The notes beneath the pieces were generated by a model. The model saw only the letters and a program-made list of their open reading frames with translations, ran no database searches and was not told where the DNA came from. From the NCBI GenBank assembly GCA_001606155.1, contig LODT01000006.1:806001-870000 (forward strand): a stretch of DNA of 64,000 nucleotides, written 5' to 3'. The translations under genes and the position numbers were made by a program. The stretch comes from Tieghemostelium lacteum (taxonomy: Eukaryota > Evosea > Eumycetozoa > Dictyosteliales > Raperosteliaceae). How positions within the stretch are numbered: position 1 is the stretch's first letter; the number at the start of each line of letters is the position of its first letter. Shown here piece after piece: positions 57,042-64,000 of the stretch.

Positions 57042-57972
57042 TACATTTTAAAATATGTGTCAATAGTTCCAAAATCACCGTGTAAATTCATTTGGTGGGA
57101 GCAAATACATAAACTACCATTGATATGTTGTCTTTTATACAATTTGCAATGACAATTTGGAATTAAGCATTTTCCTTTCTTTTTTAGTGTATTGAAATAT
57201 GAATAGGCTTGATTAGTTTGAGGTTTTAAGATATTTAATTATGGTGATCTTTCCATTGGGGTGTTGGTTGAAACTGGACCAGCTCCTGGAGCTGTTGAGG
57301 ATGAAGAGTCAGTATATGAACTAGTTGCAGTAGATTTTGTTTGTTATTTTGGATAGAAAATAATTTGGATATAATTCAGAGTTTTTGGTAGAACAGTGTG
57401 AAGGATTGGTATTCAATTTTAATTGCACTTTTGTTTTGGTTTCTCTATTGCTTTTGAAATTTGATTAATTTCCTAATGTGTATTTTAATTTATTAGGATA
57501 TATACAAATTATATTAAATATTGATTTTCTCTAAATATTTTGTAATAATTACTTTATCTTTTTCTTGAATATCTATTTTTAATTTTTTGTTTTCTTTTTC
57601 CAAAGTATCTATGTACTCTTCCAAGTACTTTTTTTAGATTTTTCTTCATTGTAATAAATTAATATATTTTTCAATCTAAACATGTCCAAATACATACTTT
57701 TCTCAACTTGATGTCCTTGTGTAGCGTTGGGGTTGGGTTGAACTTTAAATATATTTCAAAAGCAGAATTAGCCGAAACTTGAATTTCTTTTAACTCTTTT
57801 TCTAAATTGCCTTTTTTTAACCATCTCCCTTTAATATTTTTATCAAGAATATGTTTAATATCATAATCAGGTATTCCTATTACTTGACACCATTTTTGAA
57901 CTGATTCATTGTTCCAATGTTCTTTGGGTATATCAGTATCATTATAACTTGTTGGTTATTATCTGTATTCAT
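57035..57972 (-). pseudogene. Decayed gene: SAM-like domain, coiled coil and Cys/His-rich C-terminus
   Basis: No long open frame exists, but minus-strand pieces are clearly coding. An ATG at 57972 reads MNTDNN. After a one-base frame change the sequence continues PTSYNDTDIPKEHWNNESV then QKWCQVIGIPDYDIKHILD, which resembles a SAM domain. The exon ends at 57698 (GTATGT donor). The next piece starts at 57627 (acceptor AAAG) and encodes YLEEYIDTLEKENKKLKIDI, a coiled coil, ending at a TAA. Later pieces at about 57435-57330 and 57335-57250 need another frame change, then an in-frame TAA. The last piece (about 57245-57035) ends in a Cys/His cluster, CLIPNCHCKLYKRQH then LCICSHQMNLH. Several lesions together indicate a pseudogene; heavy assembly error is the alternative. 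Confidence 0.7.
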
Positions 57973-58214
57973 CTTTGAAAAAAGTATTTAAAATATTTTA
58001 AAAAAAATTTTTAGATTCACATCTTTTTAAATAATTAAATATATTATCAAATTAGGTTATAAAACATGAATGACAAAAATGGTTATATTCAAAGATAGTA
58101 ATTTAAGTTTATCAAAATTATTATTTTTTTTAATTTATCCATTGTCACATCAAATTTAGTTTTATCATAAAAACGAAAATCATTTTTTTGATAATCTCAC
58201 ATAAGAATAACAAA
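57973..58214. promoter_or_regulatory. Divergent spacer between broken gene and PPR gene
   Basis: A 242-base AT-rich spacer between the ATG of the broken SAM-like gene (-) and the PPR-like gene (+). It may be a bidirectional promoter now serving only the PPR gene. Confidence 0.4.
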
Positions 58215-60657
58215 ATGATCAGATTTCTTTTAAATTCAACAAGATTGTTGGAAAAACCATATAGATATAATCTCTCACAAGTAAATTATTGTACTTTTAA
58301 TAATAATAAAACAAAAAAAGGATTCAATGAAATCATACCAATTAAAATTACATTAAATGATACACAAAAATCGTTGAATAGGGATTATTTAAAAAATAAA
58401 TATGAAGAGTATGTCATTATATTAAATGATACCTTAAAAACCTCCAATACTTATTAGTTTTATTCAATAATTTCATAGATTATCAAACTTTTTTAATAGT
58501 AATACAGTTGAAAATGATAAAATTAAATTAACACAAGAATTAAAATTTCAATCAAAATCAGAGAATTTAAGTGAATTGATGATATTCAATTTGGTGGTAT
58601 TTGCAATCGAAAGAAAAGACTTTGATAATGTCATTTATTTTCTAAAGCAATATCCAACTAATGAATTTAGACTATTTCATAGAGTACTGAATGCATTAAC
58701 TCTGGTTAGTAAAAGTACTGCAATGTCAGTAATGAAAGAGAATATCACAAAATATAAGGAATATATAAATTCTGAATTGTTTAAAGATTATATTCAGACT
58801 CTTATTCAGAAGGATATGAATACTTTTATTCAGGTTCTAAAGATTCTTAAAGAATCTAATCTGTTAAAAGAAACTGCTTATATGATAGTAATGCAAGCTA
58901 TGGTAGACACTGGTAATCATAAACATCTAGGTGAATTTGTTAAACGTTATAAAGCAGATGGTTTAAAAATGTCAGATTCTGTCTATTATTTACTCATTAA
59001 CAGTGCAATTCAGAGAAATAGTCTGACTGAATGTCAACAATATGTAGATGCAATGGTTGCTGACTATGATATCATTCCATCAGTGGCACTAAGTCAATCT
59101 ATATTGTTATACTATCAACATCATTCCAATATGGCCTATGTAGATTTTGTAAATAGTATCTTTCAATTCTATAACGAAAAGCATTTAGCCTATATCATGG
59201 TTTTCAATAACCTATCACCAACAGCTACCAACAAAGAAATTTTCAACTACCTATACAACCATTTCCTAAAAACACAACACGATATAAAAAAACGTAAAAT
59301 TATGGATTATTTCATTGGTATGAATTTGGATATTAACAATTACAATGGTGCTGTATATTGGTTAAAAGAGCATTTAACAATGTTTGGTGAACCTTCTGAT
59401 AGAACAGTAACATATTTCAGCATCTATCATCAATATCATCCCACCGATAAATCAATAAGAAACTATTGGGCTAATAGATTAGTAGATTTTAATATTCGTG
59501 TCTCTGAAGACCGTTTCATATACATCTACAATAAATTCCAAAATTCAAAAACTGTAGAGACACTTAAAGGGTTAACAAATAACACTTTATCAATACCTTT
59601 TCCACCAGCACCAATAGATGAAAAACTTCAAAAACTATTAATCACTCCAAAGACAACTGATGATGCTCCCTCTCCATCTTCTTCTACTTCTACACCATCT
59701 CCATTAATGGAATATTTGAAAAATAATTATATAAGTAAATCAATTTTACCAAGTGGATCACAATTATTTCAATCTATGGTTAAACTAACACAGGAAGGCA
59801 ATGATAAAGAATTTTATCATTCAATAACTAATAGATCAATTAAAATGTTATTATATTCACCAAAATACTTTATTGATCCAACAAGTTTCCATAATACATT
59901 GGAAATTATAAATAGAGAGACTGAAGGTGGTAATCTACATCTTTTTAGATCAGAATTGGTGTTAAATTATCTATTGAATAGATTGTTAGTCAGTTATAAT
60001 AATCAAGAGAATAATGAAATTTATGTTCTCATTCAGAGAATATTCAGTAAAATCTATCTATTGGATTTAGTAGTTGACAAGGACAATGAACAATTGTTAT
60101 TGTTATCCAAATTCCAACCCATCGGTATTAAATTATTAGAATCTCTCTATCGAAGCTTTATCAAAACAAATTTTCATTCCTCTAAACTTTTGATATCCAA
60201 TCTCATACTAAAGTCATATAGTGCCTCTAATAAAAATATTCATGAACTATTGGCATTGATAAAAGCTCAATCAGATGCACATTCCTATAGAATATTAGTA
60301 GAAGCTGTATCTAATTCAGATAATGCTGAATGTAGAGTTGAAAACTATTTATTCTGGTTAAAGAGAGTTTATCTCTACTCCACAAATATGGAATCACCAC
60401 TCAGACTATGCACTATTGGTTACCTCTATCATGTCAATTTGTTACCAAACTCAGAAAAGATTATTAAAGAGATTAGACATGAACTTAATATCAATCCAAT
60501 TCATAAATTGTCAAAATCAACTTTTGAGAAATCTTTAGATAATCTACCAAGATATCTTGATGATAACTTTAAACTAAATTTATCACCATTAGAAACTTTG
60601 ACTCCTAGATCACTGGAAATTATAGATAATCTAATATCAAAAATTAGAGATAATTAA
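58215..60657 (+). CDS. PPR-like helical-repeat protein, mitochondrial
   Basis: Exons 58215-58408 and 58479-60657 join (donor GTATGT, acceptor ATAG) into 790 residues. The first ~30 residues (MIRFLLNSTRLLEKPYRYNL) are basic and free of acids, a good mitochondrial presequence. The body is a chain of helix pairs of about 35 residues, for example ETAYMIVMQAMVDTGNHKHL, then DSVYYLLINSAIQRNSLTEC. These fit pentatricopeptide (PPR) repeats, which bind organellar RNA. Repeats in the second half are too weak to count. A role in mitochondrial RNA processing or translation is inferred from the family. No endonuclease domain is seen. Confidence 0.75.
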
Positions 60658-60774
60658 AATATTTATACTTTGAATTTAGAAGAAACTTTGGTTGGAAAAT
60701 GAGATAATTTTTTTTTTTTTAATTTTTTTGTCAAACTCTTTAACTAAAAAGAAAGAGAAGGAATAGTAGTAAAA

Positions 60775-62166
60775 ATGTCATTGATGAATGATTGGGAGAA
60801 ATTATTTTTTAGAGTTTGGAAAAGTCAAGTTTTATTTCACCATATATTTAAATTTATTAAAGATACAGGAAAGAAATATTACAAGCTTGAGAGTGCACAT
60901 TGGATCTGTACTAATAAACACTGGGGTTTGTTAAAAGATAAATTCTATCAAAAAGCAACATTACACTATGACAGAGATACCTATTCATTGATATTTCAAA
61001 ATATTAGAGATTTAGAATTTTTCAAGGATATCTATGAAAGACAAAAGAACTCCATTTCACAAGTTGGTGTTAATGATGCTGCAAAAACTGGCAATTTAGA
61101 GATTATTAAGTATCTAATTGATGAATTTCCATCGGATGTTTATATGACTGAGGATGCAATGGATATTGCTGCTCAGAATGGTCATGTTGAGACTCTAAAG
61201 TATCTACGTTCTATACGGTCACAATACTCTTGTACTGAGAAGGGTCTAGATACTGCCTCGGAAATTGGTTCATTGGAATGCGTACAATGGATTACAGAGT
61301 TCTGTCCACATGTAAAATGCACAAAGAAAGCAATGACTGAAGCTGCCAAAAAAGGTCATATTAAAGTTATAGAGTATCTACAAGAACATCATTCAGAGGC
61401 TATTTGTGAAAAGGAAGGTTTCAATTTTGCAGCATTAAATGGTCATTTGGAAGTTGTTAAATTCCTTCACAACAATCGTAGTGAAGGTTGTTCAGTGGAT
61501 GCTATGAATTATGCAGCACAAAATGGTCATTTAGAAGTCATTAAATTTCTACATGAGAATCGTAAAGAAGGTTGTACAACCTATGCTTTTGATATCTCTG
61601 CAAAGAATGGTTATTTAGACATTGTTAAATTCCTTCACAATAACAGAACAGAAGGTTGTACTGTAAATGCTGTAAATCATGCTGCCATCTCTGGTCACAA
61701 GAATGTTGTTGAATACCTACTCGATAACAGAACTGAAGGTTGTACTACTTTTGGTTTCGATTATGTTTGTTTTCAAGGTAATTTAGAAATGGTTGAACTT
61801 CTACACAATAGAGGTAAGAAATGTTCATTCAGAGCTATGAATATGGCTGCTCAAAATGGTCATTTACATATTGTAGAATTCCTTCATGTTAATAGACAAG
61901 AAGGTTGTACTAGTGATGCTATCGATTTAGCTGCTCTTGGTGGTCATCTCAGAGTCATTGAATTCCTTCATCACAATCGTATTGAAGGTTGTTCCGAACT
62001 AGCAGTTGACAATGCTGCTCAAATGGGTTATTTCCCAATTGTTCAATTTTTATTAACATTTAGACCAATGGATGGTTTTAAAAATGCAATCTCATTAGCT
62101 GAAAATCATGGTTACAATGATATTGTAGAATTATTAAAAAAAAATATTCATCATCAAAAAATTTAA
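60775..62166 (+). CDS. Ankyrin repeat protein of a dictyostelid family
   Basis: A single-exon gene of 463 residues. The N-terminal domain (about 1-95) starts NDWEKLFFRVWKSQVLFHHI and recurs at the head of the protein at 3222. About ten ankyrin repeats follow, residues 96-450. Most share a variant form, NGHLEVVKFLHNNRSEGC, with the linker (H/N)xxR-x-EGC(S/T). This EGC variant is, as I recall, common in oomycete, amoeba and giant-virus ankyrin proteins. Repeats give protein-protein binding surfaces. The N-terminal domain may be F-box-like, but I cannot confirm that by eye. The family's function is unknown. Confidence 0.9.
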   Translation: MSLMNDWEKLFFRVWKSQVLFHHIFKFIKDTGKKYYKLESAHWICTNKHWGLLKDKFYQKATLHYDRDTYSLIFQNIRDLEFFKDIYERQKNSISQVGVNDAAKTGNLEIIKYLIDEFPSDVYMTEDAMDIAAQNGHVETLKYLRSIRSQYSCTEKGLDTASEIGSLECVQWITEFCPHVKCTKKAMTEAAKKGHIKVIEYLQEHHSEAICEKEGFNFAALNGHLEVVKFLHNNRSEGCSVDAMNYAAQNGHLEVIKFLHENRKEGCTTYAFDISAKNGYLDIVKFLHNNRTEGCTVNAVNHAAISGHKNVVEYLLDNRTEGCTTFGFDYVCFQGNLEMVELLHNRGKKCSFRAMNMAAQNGHLHIVEFLHVNRQEGCTSDAIDLAALGGHLRVIEFLHHNRIEGCSELAVDNAAQMGYFPIVQFLLTFRPMDGFKNAISLAENHGYNDIVELLKKNIHHQKI

Positions 62167-62401
62167 AAATAAATATTAATTTTTATATATTTATATATTA
62201 ATTTAAGAACTTTATAAATTAGTTTAGTGAAACAGTATAATTTAGAAATAAAAAAGATATGGTGTATATTGTGGAGCAAATTCAATGAAAATTATTTTTT
62301 TAATTTTTCAATTTCAGAGAGATATTTATTTGATAGAAAGTTTTTTTTTAAAAATTCAAAATATTTAACAGTTTGATTTTAAATAATATCGAATAATCAT
62401 C

Positions 62402-64000
62402 ATGTATGATATAAATTGTTACATTTGTTATAATTTCTTAACAGAACCAATTACATTATTCTGTACACATTCATTCTGTAAGGACTGTATCGAAAAAGCT
62501 TCAAAATCTGACCAAAAATGTCCAGAATGTAGAGATGAATATTCATTACCATTACCACCAATCAATAAAGTTTTACATAAACACATGTTAAAACTTAAAG
62601 GTATTGATTTTGTAGATTCTGACGATGAAAAAACTCCAAAACCAGATAATAATCAAAATAACAATCAAAATAACAATAACAATAACAATGTTCAAATACC
62701 TGATACAACAACACCAATGGTTATTGATGATCCAAAACCAGAATTTAATCCAAATTTAAAGTATATTGCTGCTGATGTAAGTATAAATTATAAATGTTAT
62801 AAATTTTTATATTTATATATTAAAATTCTATTTATAGTTACAACATTTACCAAGAGATATATATGTAAATATATTCACACCATTTTCAATTAGAGAACTT
62901 TGTAATTTATCATTAGTTTGTAAAGAATTAAATAAGGCAGCCAATGATAATTGGTTATGGAAATATAAATTGATTCAATTCTCACAATTTTCAAACCCAG
63001 AGAAATTTGAATACAATTATAAAAAGACTTATCAATACTATGTACAATGTGATAAGAATTTGGATAAAGGTGCTGCTGGTACTTTTAAGATGACAGCTTT
63101 CCGTGGTCATTCACAACACATTGGATGTCTATCACATCATGGTAATTTTATGAGTACTGGTAGTAATGATCATTCCATTAAAGTTTGGGATATGAATGCT
63201 AAAAAGGGTGAAGCATTATTGACTTTAAATGGTCATGGTGATAATATTAAATCACTTATTCAATTACAAACTACTGTTACATCATGTAGTTCAGATTCAA
63301 CTGCTAAAGTTTGGGATTTAGAAAATGGTGCACTTTTACATAATATGGAAATGCCAGATCCAAATGTACATTCAATCACTTATAATCCAATTAATAGTAA
63401 TCAATTGGTTGTTGGTAGTGATGGTGAAGTCTCCTTATGGGATCTCAGAGCCAATGTAAGATTATTAAAATTCAAGAATATTCAAGGCCGAATTCTAAAG
63501 AATCAGTTTAATCAATTGGGTAATCTAATGGTTAACACTGATCTTGGCTTAGAATCTTGGGATATTAGATCACCAATTGCTCCACTATTTAGAGCATCTA
63601 GATCAAATCATTTCCAGAGTACCAGTCAATACATTTTCTCTGCTGTTGGTACTACAATTCAAAAACTATCAATTAGTGATGGTAAATTATTATATACTTT
63701 AGGTGTAGGTAATCATGTACATGGTATTCATCCACATCCAATTCATCCACATCCAATTGTACCAAATACCCCATTAATTAATATTGCACCAACACCACCC
63801 CCTATCAATATTCATTTGCCATACCCACAACCACAACCTCAACCTACCAATATTCATTTGCCATATCCACAACCTAATATAGTACCACCACCACCATTAA
63901 TTGGAATTACATCACAATTTAATTTTACATCAACTAATGATGTTACAGCAGTTTCAATTGGTAATAATGTTTTACTATATGATAACAAAACTAATAGATT
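62402..64000 (+). CDS. RING finger, F-box and WD40 protein, 3' partial
   Basis: Exons 62402-62776 and 62838-64000 (cut by the window end) join in phase (GTAAGT...TATAG). A C3HC4 RING occupies residues 6-43 (Cys6, Cys9, Cys21, His23, Cys26, Cys29, Cys40, Cys43). An acidic, Asn-rich linker follows. An F-box at about 126-165 reads LQHLPRDIYVNIFTPFSIRE. WD40 repeats then start with FRGHSQHIGCLSHHG and IKVWDMN, NGHGDNIKSL and AKVWDLENG. A His/Pro-rich insert (about 63715-63890) interrupts the later WD40 region. Having both RING and F-box in one chain suggests a ubiquitin ligase that may recruit E2 directly and also join a Skp1/cullin complex. The C-terminus is missing. Confidence 0.88.

Noticed and set aside
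1-64000. tRNA genes
   Set aside because: Scanned for the B-box GGTTCRANYCC on both strands; the few GTTCAA hits lack an A-box and cloverleaf.
1-64000. CRISPR arrays, bacterial operons or prophage
   Set aside because: The repeats are codon-level microsatellites inside eukaryotic spliced genes; there are no spaced direct repeats.

Overview
The window looks like nuclear DNA of a dictyostelid social amoeba. It is AT-rich throughout. Introns are short (about 57-107 bases), mostly GTATGT/GTAAGT...TAG. Proteins carry long Asn, Gln, Ser and Thr runs. Several genes are amoeba-type: a calcium up-regulated (CUP) protein, a B56 subunit resembling psrA, a MARK kinase and a TIG/EGF membrane protein. The species cannot be fixed by eye; the less extreme AT content and wider gene spacing suggest a dictyostelid other than D. 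discoideum. I see no tRNA, rRNA or CRISPR.

Layout. 1-2876: 3' part of a TIG/EGF transmembrane protein. 3222-6060: large protein sharing an N-terminal domain with the ankyrin protein at 60775, with a probable frameshift at its end. 6101-9660 (-): M16 zinc protease. 9992-11164: old yellow enzyme. 11231-13342 (-): mitochondrial propionyl-CoA synthetase type. 13803-15760: triple SH3 protein. 16011-17812 (-): PP2A B56 subunit. 18502-20838: nucleolar GTPase GNL2. 20940-22393 (-): three-exon PHO80-like cyclin. 23466-24545: mitochondrial Bax-inhibitor-like protein. 25113-26489: unknown Asn-rich protein. 26668-28209: purple acid phosphatase relative. 28291-29367 (-): DUF4870/Tic20-like membrane protein. 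29697-36577: PIKfyve/Fab1. 36624-37232 (-): universal stress protein. 37431-39395: CUP lectin. 39570-40624 (-): ATP synthase gamma. 40981-43503: MARK kinase. 43641-45029: WDR33. 45222-47643: ASCC2. 47816-48142: Ty3/gypsy RNase H relic. 48682-52329: GPI inositol-deacylase in five exons. 52633-56613: fusion of three glycosyltransferases. 56614-58000: inverted repeats plus a broken SAM/Cys-His gene not visible as a long reading frame. 58215-60657: PPR-like mitochondrial protein. 60775-62166: ankyrin protein. 62402 to the end: RING/F-box/WD40 protein, cut by the window.

The genes are mostly unrelated housekeeping and signalling genes, with no operon or gene-cluster logic. Many pairs are divergent and share 200-700 base AT-rich promoters; others converge tightly. 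Themes that recur are mitochondria (ACSS3, ATP synthase gamma, Bax-inhibitor-like, PPR), phosphoinositide and kinase/phosphatase signalling (PIKfyve, MARK, B56), RNA processing and ribosome work (WDR33, GNL2, ASCC2) and GPI/glycan biosynthesis (PGAP1 next to the triple glycosyltransferase). The most unusual stretch is 56.7-58.0 kb, where a decayed gene is bracketed by two strong inverted repeats.
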